Of a stretch of 64,000 nt of DNA, positions 1-9,342 are shown piece by piece. Below the pieces are notes generated by a model. The model was given only the letters and a program-made list of their open reading frames with translations. It was not told the DNA's origin and did not search any database. The translations under genes were made by a program, and so were the position numbers. Numbering within the stretch: the first letter of the stretch is position 1; each line of letters opens with the position of its first letter. The stretch spans positions 124,001 through 188,000 of the forward strand of contig CAVRQC010000026.1 in assembly GCA_963723205.1 (NCBI GenBank), in the 5' to 3' direction. Source of the DNA: CAVQBP01 sp963723205. Its GTDB lineage: Bacteria; Bacteroidota; Ignavibacteria; Ignavibacteriales; Ignavibacteriaceae.

Positions 1-1158
1 TATAGAATGGGGAATTTGTCAATATCTCATAACGGTAATTTGACAAATGCAAAAGAATTAAGAGAGGAACTTGTAAATGAAGGAGCTATTTTCCAAACTA
101 CCAGTGATACGGAGGTTATCCTTCATTTAATTGCTAGAAGTAAATTAAATGATCAGATTGAACAAATTAAAGAAGCAATTTCAAAAATCGAAGGGGCATA
201 TTGTCTCACAATTCTTACTGATGATAAGCTTATTGCTGCCAGGGATCCTTATGGATTCCGTCCTTTGGCTCTTGGCAAATTAAACGGTGCTTTTGTAGTT
301 GCTTCCGAAACTTGTGCTTTTGATATAATGAGTGCAAAATTTATCAGGGAAATTGAACCCGGCGAAATGATTATTATAGATAATGAAGCACTGCAGAAGA
401 ATGAAGTTAAATCTATCCAGTTTTTACCTTTTAATAATATACCACAAAAGCATTGCATCTTTGAATATATCTATTTTTCGCGTCCTGATAGTTTTATTTT
501 CGGACATAATGTTGATAAAATGAGAAGACGCCTTGGGAAGGTTTTGGCAAGAAAACATCCTGTTATTGATAAAGATGGGGAAAGAGTAATTGTAATTAGT
601 GTACCGGACAGTTCCAATACAACTGCTTTAGGTTATCAAACTGAACTTGAAAAACAGGGCATTGATTCAAAACTTGAAATAGGTTTGATTCGAAGCCATT
701 ATATCGGCAGAACCTTCATTCAACCCGGACAGCAGAAAAGAGAAATTGGTGTCAGAATTAAATTTAATATTGTTAAAGGTGTTCTCGAAGGTAAAACTGT
801 TACTGTTGTAGATGATTCTATTGTTAGAGGAACTACATCTAGACAACTTGTAAATCTGCTTAGGGAAGCTAAACCAAAAGAAATACATTTAAGAATTTCA
901 TCCTCTCCGATTAAATTTCCGTGTTATTATGGAATGGACTTTCCAAGTAAAGAGGAATTAATAGCCAATCAATGTAATGGAGATATAAAAGATATAGAGA
1001 AACGACTGGGCGTTGACAGTCTTGAATATTTGACTATTGATGAAATGCTCGAGGCAGTTTCAGAAGCTGGCCAGGAAAATTTCTGTACAGCTTGTTTCTC
1101 AGGAAACTATCCTACATTGGTAGACTCTTCCTACAAGAAGGAAATGTATGAAGTTTAA
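1..1158 (+). CDS. purF: Amidophosphoribosyltransferase, 5' end outside the window
   Basis: This enzyme makes phosphoribosylamine from PRPP and glutamine, the first committed step of purine synthesis. The window opens inside the N-terminal glutaminase domain: the frame is already open at base 1 and reads into SHNGNLTNA, a hallmark of the Ntn-hydrolase fold. The catalytic N-terminal cysteine and true start therefore lie upstream. The PRPP loop VTVVDDSIVRGTTS is at about 799-840. The four cysteines that bind the 4Fe-4S cluster in the Bacillus-type enzyme are all present (KHCIF, FPCYY and FCTACFS), so this is the iron-sulfur form. Its stop overlaps the start of the next gene by 11 bases. Identification is secure; only the 5' part is missing. 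Confidence 0.95.
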   Translation, partial: YRMGNLSISHNGNLTNAKELREELVNEGAIFQTTSDTEVILHLIARSKLNDQIEQIKEAISKIEGAYCLTILTDDKLIAARDPYGFRPLALGKLNGAFVVASETCAFDIMSAKFIREIEPGEMIIIDNEALQKNEVKSIQFLPFNNIPQKHCIFEYIYFSRPDSFIFGHNVDKMRRRLGKVLARKHPVIDKDGERVIVISVPDSSNTTALGYQTELEKQGIDSKLEIGLIRSHYIGRTFIQPGQQKREIGVRIKFNIVKGVLEGKTVTVVDDSIVRGTTSRQLVNLLREAKPKEIHLRISSSPIKFPCYYGMDFPSKEELIANQCNGDIKDIEKRLGVDSLEYLTIDEMLEAVSEAGQENFCTACFSGNYPTLVDSSYKKEMYEV

Positions 1159-3340
1159 GGGGCTATGGTTCATTTTTCTTTTTTTACTGAATGTTCCGGC
1201 CTTTTCTCAGATAACATACTTTGTAAAATATAAATCTTATATTTCTTCAGTTTCAATTAATGAAAAGATAAAAAACCAATCTATCTTTCCACAGAGCCAG
1301 TTAAGAAAAACATCTGTCATTTTTAAAGCCGGTGAATTATCTATCGCTCATTTTGCAAGGAACCTGGGTTCAGATGATGAAGTACTTTCAAAAATTGTAA
1401 AAGTAACAATAAATAATCCTTCTGATTCATCTGCATTCCTTTATGAGATAAGAAGTGATCCGGATGTGGATTTTGTCCAAAGATCAAATATATATAAAAT
1501 TGATTATGTACCTAATGACAGTTTAGTAACCCAACAATGGGGATTAAATAAAATCCAGGCCTTTGATGCATGGAATATTACTCAGGGATCTGATTCGGTT
1601 CTTCTTGGTATAATTGATACGGGAATTGATTATAAACATCCGGATTTAAAGAATAAAATATTTTATAATCCTGGTGAGATGGGGCTGGATAAAAATGGAA
1701 AAGATAAAAGATTTAACGGAATAGATGACGACAACAATGGTTTTATTGATGATTATATGGGATGGGACTTTACTAATCGTGCGGGCTATCCGTTTGATTC
1801 AACTTCCGGAGATTATTTGAACTGGGATAATGATCCCAACGATGAGCAAGGACATGGGACTGCTATAGCAGGAATTGCTGCATCAGAAACAAATAATATT
1901 AGCGGTGTAGCAGGTGTTGCCCCAAAAATTAAAATGTTGAACATACGTGCTTTTGATCCCTCCGGATATGGTGATGAAGATGATGTGGCATCTGCAATTC
2001 TATATGCTGTTAAAATGGGTACTAAAGTAATTAATATGAGTTTTGGTGATGTTTCGTTTTCCTATGTTCTTAAAGATGTTATTAAATATGCATATTCTAA
2101 AAATGTTGTATTGGTTGCCAGCTCGGGAAATTCCGGCGATGATCAGGCTCATTATCCGTCAGGGTATTCTGAAGTAATTAGTGTCGGTAATTCAAATGAA
2201 TATGATGGTGTTGCTCCCAGTTCCAGTTATGGTTCAACTTTAGATATGGTTGCTCCGGGAACATTGATATTATCTACTAATAAATCAGGCGGTTATTCGG
2301 ATGTTAGCGGAACTTCTGCATCTGCACCTTTTATTTCTGCGGCATCGAGTTTAGTTCTCTCTTTAGGAAATTTTACAAACGAAGAAGTCAAACAAATTCT
2401 AAAATCTACAACTGATGATATCGAATCACCCGGTTGGGATATTAAAAGCGGGGCGGGGAGGTTAAACCTTTACAGGGCTTTGAGAGTGCTTGCTCCTTCT
2501 GTTATAAAGTTTGATTATCCAAGACAAGATTTTGCAACAAATAAGGATACGCTTAATATATCGGCTACAATTCTTTCTGCTTATTTTATTAAATATAATC
2601 TTTTCTTTGGTGAAGGTCTGAACCCGGATAACTGGACACAGTTAATTCAGGATGGTCAGAATCAATTTGCGAGTAAAAATATTTATACTCTGGATACTAA
2701 AGCGTTGCAGGATACCTCTTACACTCTGCGTTTGGTAGTATATTTAAGTAATGGCAGAACTATGGAGGAAAGATTAAATTTTCATATTATGCATACTTCG
2801 CCCAAAATTCAATTAATTTCCATAGGACCAGCTCTTTATGGCAATACTACTACTATTCTTGCAGCTCTTTATACTAATGAACTTACTACATCCAGGATGT
2901 ACTATCGGTTGAAGGGAAACAGTAATTTTGATTTTATAACCTTAGATGGTTTCAACATAAATAATAAATTTGTTAAACAATACCATTATGGGTTTATTCC
3001 CAGAAAGTTAATAAAACCCAACAACACATATGAAGTCTATTTTGAAGCTGAAAACTTAGTTGGTGCAAAAACAGTAATAGACAATAACGGGAATTATTAT
3101 ACTTTTAAATCTAATTTTAATCTTGATGCAGCAACGGAATATAAACTGCCATATAGTCTTCCTGCCGGGGATATTTATAGGAATCCTTTGAATATAACCG
3201 GAATTGATTCTAATGAAATTGCTTTTAGAAATATTAATAACCTTGCTGAAACAGAATTCTATAAATTAACAAACAGTTCATTTACTAAAATTGATTCTTT
3301 AAAAGAATATGATCGTTCAAGATTATGGCGACTTCAATAA
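1148..3340 (+). CDS. Secreted subtilisin-like serine protease, N-terminal part of a frameshifted gene
   Basis: Residues 1-20 form a signal peptide ending AFS-Q. A propeptide-like stretch follows, then a complete S8 catalytic domain with D157 in IIDTGID, H236 in QGHGTAIAG, oxyanion N328 in SSGNSG and S390 in GTSASAP. Residues beyond about 460 look like beta-sandwich repeats. The frame ends at 3340, yet FG-GAP-like repeats continue at once in the next frame from about 3309. That second part ends in a type IX sorting domain. The two parts most likely form one exported protease of about 1,400 residues broken by a one-base shift between 3303 and 3340. The start overlaps purF by 11 bases. The protease family is certain; whether the break is biological or a sequencing error is not known. 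Confidence 0.85.
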   Translation: MKFKGLWFIFLFLLNVPAFSQITYFVKYKSYISSVSINEKIKNQSIFPQSQLRKTSVIFKAGELSIAHFARNLGSDDEVLSKIVKVTINNPSDSSAFLYEIRSDPDVDFVQRSNIYKIDYVPNDSLVTQQWGLNKIQAFDAWNITQGSDSVLLGIIDTGIDYKHPDLKNKIFYNPGEMGLDKNGKDKRFNGIDDDNNGFIDDYMGWDFTNRAGYPFDSTSGDYLNWDNDPNDEQGHGTAIAGIAASETNNISGVAGVAPKIKMLNIRAFDPSGYGDEDDVASAILYAVKMGTKVINMSFGDVSFSYVLKDVIKYAYSKNVVLVASSGNSGDDQAHYPSGYSEVISVGNSNEYDGVAPSSSYGSTLDMVAPGTLILSTNKSGGYSDVSGTSASAPFISAASSLVLSLGNFTNEEVKQILKSTTDDIESPGWDIKSGAGRLNLYRALRVLAPSVIKFDYPRQDFATNKDTLNISATILSAYFIKYNLFFGEGLNPDNWTQLIQDGQNQFASKNIYTLDTKALQDTSYTLRLVVYLSNGRTMEERLNFHIMHTSPKIQLISIGPALYGNTTTILAALYTNELTTSRMYYRLKGNSNFDFITLDGFNINNKFVKQYHYGFIPRKLIKPNNTYEVYFEAENLVGAKTVIDNNGNYYTFKSNFNLDAATEYKLPYSLPAGDIYRNPLNITGIDSNEIAFRNINNLAETEFYKLTNSSFTKIDSLKEYDRSRLWRLQ

Positions 3341-5378
3341 AAATGGTAAAAAGGATATTTTAGGTCTATTTGTTTATAACGGTTATTTGTTAGAACAGGA
3401 GAATACAGCTTCCTCCAATTTTATTCAAACATATACCGATTCATCCGGTTCCTTTTGGCCCATTCTTGCAAGCGATATTGATAATGACGGTAAAACTGAA
3501 GTGCTTGCGGTAAGCAGCGATACTTCAATTACTGTATGGAAAGTTACAAGTGATCTAAAAGTATCAGGACCTACTAAACTAGTTAATTTCTCACCTATTG
3601 GTTCCGGTGGAAATATTTTTGATTCACCGCATGCGGTAGTTGCTGATTTAGATGGCGATGGGAAAAATGAAATCTGGATGGTTGATAAAGATGGAGATAT
3701 TTTTGATTATAAGGTTTCCGGTCCAAATAACTTTATTCAAGGAGAGGTCTTTTCTACCGACTTTTTGAGTTCTTCTTCTTATCTAGCATCAGGTAGTTAT
3801 ACCGGACACGGAAGAAAAGAACTTGCAGTATTGCTTCATTCCATTTCAGATGTTGATGTCGCTCCGTTCTATAGATTATTAATATTTAGTATTGTATCTG
3901 ATACAATTAATGTAATTTATGACCAGGCTTTTATAGATGCTGCTTCCGAATTCACTTCCACTTTTCAAAAAGCAGATAATAGTATTCGCTTTTCAGATAT
4001 AGACAATGACGGAACAGATGAATTGATCCTTTTTACTTATCCTTATTCATATATTTTCAAGTATGATAAAGGGAGCAACAATATAATTTCATTCAAAGAA
4101 AATATTAATTCCAGTTCAATATTTGTCGGCGATTTAAACCAGAATGGTGTAAAGGATATTGCTTTTCCAACAAAAAATGAAATTTCTTTTTCAGAATTTA
4201 CATTAGCAAATAAGGCAAGTATTCCAATCGATTTATCTGGTTACAGCTTGGATTCATCAAACATTAAATTGTCATGGGAAGGGAAAGGGAACAAATTTTA
4301 TATTTACCGCGGTGTAAATAAAGATAATATGAATCTTGTTGATTCGACAATCCAGAATGAATTTATAGATAATAATGTTTCAAATAAAAAATATTATTAT
4401 TATGCGGTTAAAACATATGATGCATCGAAGCAATACCCTCTTTCTTCGTTAAGTCCGGTAATAGATGTTTACTCTCATGAACCTGCCAGATTAGTCGGAG
4501 CTAAAAGCATTAATTCAAATACTGTTGAAGCTGATTTTTCAGGAAGAATAAACACATCAGTAGAAAATTTAAACTCATTTGAAATTATTGGTGTAGGATT
4601 TCCTTACACAGCAGTACCTTCAAGTCAGTTTTCATATACTTTATCTTATAAAAATAATCTACCGTTGGGTAAAAATTATCTCTTTATTAAAAATTTAAAA
4701 GACTTTTATGGTTCATATATTTATGAAGATACGGTTGAATTTAATGCAGATTCTATGATTTCTTCAAAAGAATTTTTTATAAGTTCTTTTGAAATTTTAA
4801 ATCCTTCACTTATTAAAGTAGTTTTCAATCTTGATGTGGATAAAAATAGTGCTTTAAATATTAACAACTATTTATTTGAACCGCAAAATAGTATAAGTAA
4901 TATCAATGTCGATCAGAATGATTCCAAAATAATTTATATAAAGCTTGATGGTAAAAAACCAGTGGGGGCAGTGGGAAGGGAATATACTTTAAAAATTAAG
5001 AATATTAATTCTGCTGAGACAGAAGGGGGTATTCCAATAAACAGCGGGGCAGGGAGCGATATAATTCTAACTGCGTATGCTAAAAATTTAGCAGATGTTT
5101 ATGTCTATCCAAACCCGGCAAAAGTATTTAAGGGAAGCGGAAAAATTACCTTTGCCAACCTGCCGCAAAAAGCAAAAATAACTATATTTAACCTCCAGGG
5201 TAAACAAATGTTTGAACTTGAAGAAAATGACGGTAACGGAGGTGTCGATTATAATTTAAAAGATAAATCCGGTGTTGAATTAAGCAGCGGAATTTATATC
5301 TTTAGAGTTGTTGAACTGGATAATTCAAATAATGAAATAGATTCAAAAATCGGAAAATTTGCGGTAATTAAACATTGA
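3309..5378 (+). CDS. FG-GAP repeat and T9SS sorting-domain part of the split subtilase
   Basis: This frame begins inside the preceding protease and has no signal peptide or ribosome-binding site of its own, so it is best read as the C-terminal half of that gene. It contains calcium-binding-type FG-GAP/VCBS repeats (DIDNDGKTEVL, DLDGDGKNEIW, DIDNDGTDELI, DLNQNGVKDIA). Fibronectin-like and Ig-like beta domains come next. The last 85 or so residues, from VYVYPNPAK to SGIYIFRV and KIGKFAVIKH, are a typical type A Por secretion-system C-terminal sorting domain. Such tails direct proteins across the outer membrane through the type IX system. If the break is real, the upstream half loses its export signal and this half is unlikely to be made. 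Confidence 0.75.
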   Translation: MIVQDYGDFNKNGKKDILGLFVYNGYLLEQENTASSNFIQTYTDSSGSFWPILASDIDNDGKTEVLAVSSDTSITVWKVTSDLKVSGPTKLVNFSPIGSGGNIFDSPHAVVADLDGDGKNEIWMVDKDGDIFDYKVSGPNNFIQGEVFSTDFLSSSSYLASGSYTGHGRKELAVLLHSISDVDVAPFYRLLIFSIVSDTINVIYDQAFIDAASEFTSTFQKADNSIRFSDIDNDGTDELILFTYPYSYIFKYDKGSNNIISFKENINSSSIFVGDLNQNGVKDIAFPTKNEISFSEFTLANKASIPIDLSGYSLDSSNIKLSWEGKGNKFYIYRGVNKDNMNLVDSTIQNEFIDNNVSNKKYYYYAVKTYDASKQYPLSSLSPVIDVYSHEPARLVGAKSINSNTVEADFSGRINTSVENLNSFEIIGVGFPYTAVPSSQFSYTLSYKNNLPLGKNYLFIKNLKDFYGSYIYEDTVEFNADSMISSKEFFISSFEILNPSLIKVVFNLDVDKNSALNINNYLFEPQNSISNINVDQNDSKIIYIKLDGKKPVGAVGREYTLKIKNINSAETEGGIPINSGAGSDIILTAYAKNLADVYVYPNPAKVFKGSGKITFANLPQKAKITIFNLQGKQMFELEENDGNGGVDYNLKDKSGVELSSGIYIFRVVELDNSNNEIDSKIGKFAVIKH

Positions 5379-5941
5379 ATTATAAAGAAATTTATACTAA
5401 ATCTAATATTATAAGTCTTTTTCGACTTTTCTTATCTGTACCTTTGTGGTTTTTGCTGGATGGTTTTAATTCTCCTAATATTAGATATATAACTTTCGCA
5501 GTTTGTATAATTGCATCTTTCTCTGATATTTTGGATGGTTATTTAGCTCGAAAATATAATGAAGTAACGGAATTCGGAAAAATAATCGATCCTCTTGCAG
5601 ATAAAATTGCTGTTGGTGTAATTATAATTAAATTATATTTACTAGGACAAATACCGGTTTACTACTTTCTTATGATAATTTTAAGAGATATTATTATCTT
5701 TTTAGGAGGTATGTTTGTCGCAAAAAAAATTGGCAGGATTTTACCTTCCAATGCATTAGGTAAGATAACTGTTATAAATATCGGGATAGTGATATTATTA
5801 ATTATATTGCAATTTAATGGTGATAATCTGGTATATAAATTAATATATGCATCAAGTATTGCTTTAATATTTGCATCGCTGGTTGGTTATATTATTCGTG
5901 CAAAAGAATTTTTAAAACGGAAAAATTATGGGTCTATTTGA
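5375..5941 (+). CDS. pgsA: CDP-diacylglycerol--glycerol-3-phosphate 3-phosphatidyltransferase
   Basis: This integral membrane enzyme makes phosphatidylglycerol phosphate, the first step to anionic phospholipids. The CDP-alcohol phosphotransferase motif is complete: D51, D54-G55, A58-R59, G68, D72 and D76. There are about five to six hydrophobic segments, and the length of 188 residues is normal for the family. The start is a TTG overlapping the previous stop by four bases, which suggests translational coupling. The N-terminus NYKEIYTKSNIISLFRLFLS fits where PgsA proteins begin. The family has several substrate types, and PgsA is preferred from length and from a neighbour, ftsY, that also acts at the membrane. 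Confidence 0.85.
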   Translation: MNYKEIYTKSNIISLFRLFLSVPLWFLLDGFNSPNIRYITFAVCIIASFSDILDGYLARKYNEVTEFGKIIDPLADKIAVGVIIIKLYLLGQIPVYYFLMIILRDIIIFLGGMFVAKKIGRILPSNALGKITVINIGIVILLIILQFNGDNLVYKLIYASSIALIFASLVGYIIRAKEFLKRKNYGSI

Positions 5942-6869
5942 TAATCTTAATCTTGATAAGTTAAAAAACGGACTTTCTAAAACCAGGAAGAAAATGGTAA
6001 ATAGTATAAATGAACTGGTTACCGGGAGAGCTGTTATTGATGATAAAACTCTTGATGAGATTGAAGAAATTCTGGTTACATCTGATATCGGTATTGAACT
6101 AACTACTAAAATTATAGACAGGGCTAGATATTTTAATACTATTGAAAAGAACAAGCAAAATTCCTCTATAACCGATTCTATAAAGAAAGAACTTGAAAAA
6201 GCACTTGAGATGGGGAATCCAAATACTAGTGATGATAATATGGAAAAATATAAGCCATATATCATTTTAATTGTTGGAGTTAACGGTGTTGGTAAAACCA
6301 CTACAATAGGGAAACTTGCTCACAATTATAAGAAAGCAAATTTCAAGGTAATTGTCGGTGCTGCAGATACTTACCGAGCTGCAGCTAATGAACAGCTTGA
6401 TATATGGGCTGAAAGAGCCGGGGTTGAAATTGTCCAAAAGTCTAAAGGCTCCGATCCTTCTTCAGTTGCTTTTGATACCGTCCAAAAAGCAGTTAAGGAG
6501 AAATATGATGTAGTTTTAATAGATACGGCAGGACGTTTACATAATAAAGCTAATTTAATGAGCGAATTACAGAAATTAAAAAAAGTTATTTCTAAAGTTG
6601 TTCCATATGCTCCCAATGAAACTCTTTTGGTTTTAGATGGCACAACAGGACAGAATGCAATCATTCAAGCACAAGAATTTTCAAAAGTTACAGATATAAC
6701 TGGTTTAGTTGTAACTAAATTAGATGGTACAGCCAAAGGTGGAGTTATATTTCAGATTACCGCAAAGCAAAAAATTCCTGTTAAGTATATTGGAGTCGGT
6801 GAGGCTATTGATGATTTACAGACTTTCGATCCGAATTTATTTGTAACAGCTATTTTTGAAACTAATTAA
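5928..6869 (+). CDS. ftsY: Signal recognition particle receptor FtsY
   Basis: FtsY is the membrane-associated GTPase that receives ribosome-SRP complexes for co-translational insertion. The NG domain is complete: a helical N domain at about 1-100, G1 GVNGVGKT at 117-124, G3 DTAGR at 199-203, G4 TKLD at 263-266 and the GVGEAIDDL closing motif. The long acidic A domain of E. coli FtsY is absent, giving 313 residues, which is usual in this group. It overlaps pgsA by 14 bases and so probably shares its transcript. Confidence 0.96.
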   Translation: MGLFDNLNLDKLKNGLSKTRKKMVNSINELVTGRAVIDDKTLDEIEEILVTSDIGIELTTKIIDRARYFNTIEKNKQNSSITDSIKKELEKALEMGNPNTSDDNMEKYKPYIILIVGVNGVGKTTTIGKLAHNYKKANFKVIVGAADTYRAAANEQLDIWAERAGVEIVQKSKGSDPSSVAFDTVQKAVKEKYDVVLIDTAGRLHNKANLMSELQKLKKVISKVVPYAPNETLLVLDGTTGQNAIIQAQEFSKVTDITGLVVTKLDGTAKGGVIFQITAKQKIPVKYIGVGEAIDDLQTFDPNLFVTAIFETN

Positions 6870-6880
6870 GGGAGGGTAAT

Positions 6881-7087
6881 ATGTTAATGAAAAAACCACG
6901 GAACAGGATTTTTGATTATACTCCCAGGTTCTATGATCCGAAAACCGATAAAGATGAAAGAATAAAACGCAGATTAGGGTTTACAAGAAAATCGAAAGCG
7001 ATGAGAAAAAATCGCAATCCATTATTCTGGTTTGTTTTATTAGCTTTCGTTATTTATTTGTATTTGAAATTTTCTGGATTAACCTAA
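6881..7087 (+). CDS. Small basic single-span membrane protein, unknown function
   Basis: The 68-residue product has a very basic, arginine- and lysine-rich first 45 residues and one hydrophobic helix near residues 48-65 (FWFVLLAFVIYLYLKF). The positive-inside rule puts the N-terminus in the cytoplasm. A clear GGGAGG ribosome-binding site lies eight bases before the ATG. It sits 11 bases after ftsY and probably shares its transcript. I do not recognise the family; the good translation signal and compact fit make it a real gene. Confidence 0.7.
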   Translation: MLMKKPRNRIFDYTPRFYDPKTDKDERIKRRLGFTRKSKAMRKNRNPLFWFVLLAFVIYLYLKFSGLT

Positions 7088-7237
7088 AAGAAGGGGATAT
7101 TCATTAGTAGGATCTTAATATAAATAATTTAAATTGGAAATTACAATAGTTTACATAATATACATTATCGGACAAACATCGATGCGTTTTCACTCTAATT
7201 TTCTAACTCTTGTATTCCTAAATATTCTAATCTTAGT

Positions 7238-9337
7238 TTAATGATGACTTATAAATTGATTTAGTTTTTTATCTTCCCCGAATACTACCAAACGATCAGA
7301 TAGTTTTAATTTATAATGCGGATCAGGAGTAACTATTTCTGCCTCACCTTTGTTTTCAAGAAAATCTCTTAAATGTTTAATCATTAAGACCTCCAAACCA
7401 AAATTATTTCTTAATTTAAGTTCAGCCAGGCTTTTTCCCAAAAATGAATCTGGTAAAGCAACTTCCATTATAGAATAACCCGAAGCAACTTTTGTCGGTG
7501 TACCTCTGTCAATAGTCTTCAATTCCTTAGCTAAACCGGTGGCAAGGTTTTCCCTTAATGTTTCTCTATTGTATATAGATATAACCTTTTGCCGTGTGAC
7601 TGCCCCCAATATCTTTGAGCGATCCTCGGAATCTACAACGGGAAACTGATCAAGATTTAATTTTCCAAAGAGATTTAACACATAATCCAGATAGTCGTTT
7701 GTATTTATAATAGTTATTGATGGATTTGCTATATCTCTGGCAACAATAATATTTTTAACTATTTCATATTCAGTAATAATGGGTCTTAATTCATTTTCGG
7801 TAATTATACCTGAAAGCTCTCCATTCGAATTCGTTGTATAGAATGAACTATTAGGACTACTAACTAATTTAACAATTAGCTCTGTTAGAGGCATTTCTTC
7901 ATTTACAAGATCAATTTTCTCCAATTCAACATCACTTACACTAATTGTCCTTAAGATATTTGTTTCCCGTCCCTCTGAGATTCTAAATCCTTCAGCTTCC
8001 AGATGTTTAACTTGAACCGAGCCTTTTATTGCTATCTGGACAAACATAGTACTTATAATTACTGCCAGCATTAGCGGTAGAATGAAAGTATAATCCTGGG
8101 TCATTTCAAAAATTATTAGTATAGCTGAAATAGGTATTGTATTAGCCCCACCAAGCATTGCTCCCATTCCAACCAGGATAAATTTAGTTGTATCTAATTG
8201 CAAACCGCCAACTGTATTGAAGAAAAAAGCAAAAAGAAAACCGAAGCATGCTCCCATAAATAATGATGGAGCAAACAATCCTCCGAAACCTCCCGAATTT
8301 AAAATTAGAGGGACAAGAATGAATTTTAAGACAAGCAAAATCAGAACTATCTGCCAGGCTAAAGAACTTTTGAGAATTTCATTTATGGCATTATATCCGA
8401 CTCCAAAAATCTCTTTAAAAAAATAGCCGCTTACTCCTACCATCAATCCTACTAAAACCATTACAGCCCATTGTGGTATTCTTTTCGTATAGATTTTATT
8501 TTTAAATAAAGCTTGTGTCCAGCCAGCATATCGGATAAATAGAAAAGAAATTATTCCTGCAAATAGACCAAGGACTGCATATAAATAAAGATAATTATAA
8601 TTCAGCGTCTCAATATGAAAATGAAAAACAGATTCATTACCAAGTAAAAGTCTGGAAACAGCGCTGGCAGAAACAGTAGCTAAAATAAGAGCTGAAAAAG
8701 TTGGTGCATGAAAATCATTTAACAAAATGATTTCGAGGGCAAAAAATACTCCTCCTAAAGGAGCATTAAATACTGCGGCAATAGCTGCTCCTGCTCCGGC
8801 AGCAGTATATATTCTTACTCGTTCTTCAGGAATTTTTAGGAGACTGCTTAATTTACTTCCTATACCTCCACCCAGCTGAGCAGCAGGTCCCTCAGGTCCA
8901 ACAGTTCCCCCCGTACTAATACAAATGATCGGAGCTATCACATGGAATAATGTTATTCTTAAAGGAATAAATCCGCCCCTTAGAACTACAGATTTAATTA
9001 CGTCGGGAATCCCTTTATGTTTTGCTGTTTTAGGTGCTGATATAATCATTAAAGCCTGAACAAGCATACCAACTGCAGGAATAAGGATTACGAATGCTGT
9101 ACCTAAAGAGAAAAACCCCTGTGCTGACTTACTAAAAAAAATTTCGTTAAAGTAATCTATTGCATCATGAAAAAGTGTTGCACCAAGTCCTACAAGTATT
9201 CCAATTATAATAGAAATAAAGGTAAATGTAGTATATTCTGCTGCAAGAATATTTGAAAGTTTCTCCTGTATTTCTCTTTTAATATTTCGTGATTTCACAA
9301 ACATCCGTAAAAATATTATTCTATGTTGCTCATTCAT
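7238..9337 (-). CDS. ClC-family chloride channel/antiporter with CBS and TrkA-C domains
   Basis: The first 440 residues are a ClC membrane domain with about ten or more hydrophobic helices. The selectivity motif GPEGP at 147-151 carries E149, matching the external gating glutamate of E. coli ClC. Residues of about 470-590 form a CBS pair, and residues of about 615-699 look like a TrkA-C (RCK-C) ligand-binding lobe ending in KLSDRLVVFGED. A cytosolic tail of this kind suggests gating by nucleotides or another small ligand. Glutamate at the gate is compatible with chloride/proton exchange, but channel or exchanger cannot be decided here. It ends a minus-strand run that starts with the DUF2795 gene. 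Confidence 0.9.
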   Translation of the reverse strand: MNEQHRIIFLRMFVKSRNIKREIQEKLSNILAAEYTTFTFISIIIGILVGLGATLFHDAIDYFNEIFFSKSAQGFFSLGTAFVILIPAVGMLVQALMIISAPKTAKHKGIPDVIKSVVLRGGFIPLRITLFHVIAPIICISTGGTVGPEGPAAQLGGGIGSKLSSLLKIPEERVRIYTAAGAGAAIAAVFNAPLGGVFFALEIILLNDFHAPTFSALILATVSASAVSRLLLGNESVFHFHIETLNYNYLYLYAVLGLFAGIISFLFIRYAGWTQALFKNKIYTKRIPQWAVMVLVGLMVGVSGYFFKEIFGVGYNAINEILKSSLAWQIVLILLVLKFILVPLILNSGGFGGLFAPSLFMGACFGFLFAFFFNTVGGLQLDTTKFILVGMGAMLGGANTIPISAILIIFEMTQDYTFILPLMLAVIISTMFVQIAIKGSVQVKHLEAEGFRISEGRETNILRTISVSDVELEKIDLVNEEMPLTELIVKLVSSPNSSFYTTNSNGELSGIITENELRPIITEYEIVKNIIVARDIANPSITIINTNDYLDYVLNLFGKLNLDQFPVVDSEDRSKILGAVTRQKVISIYNRETLRENLATGLAKELKTIDRGTPTKVASGYSIMEVALPDSFLGKSLAELKLRNNFGLEVLMIKHLRDFLENKGEAEIVTPDPHYKLKLSDRLVVFGEDKKLNQFISHH

Positions 9338-9342
9338 TGTTT

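Noticed and set aside
3303..3340. Programmed ribosomal frameshift in the subtilase
   Set aside because: No slippery heptamer, stimulatory hairpin or Shine-Dalgarno-like spacer is visible; mutation or sequence error is simpler.
5912..6301. Minus-strand frame antisense to ftsY
   Set aside because: It is a shadow of the ftsY coding sequence without a translation signal or plausible product.
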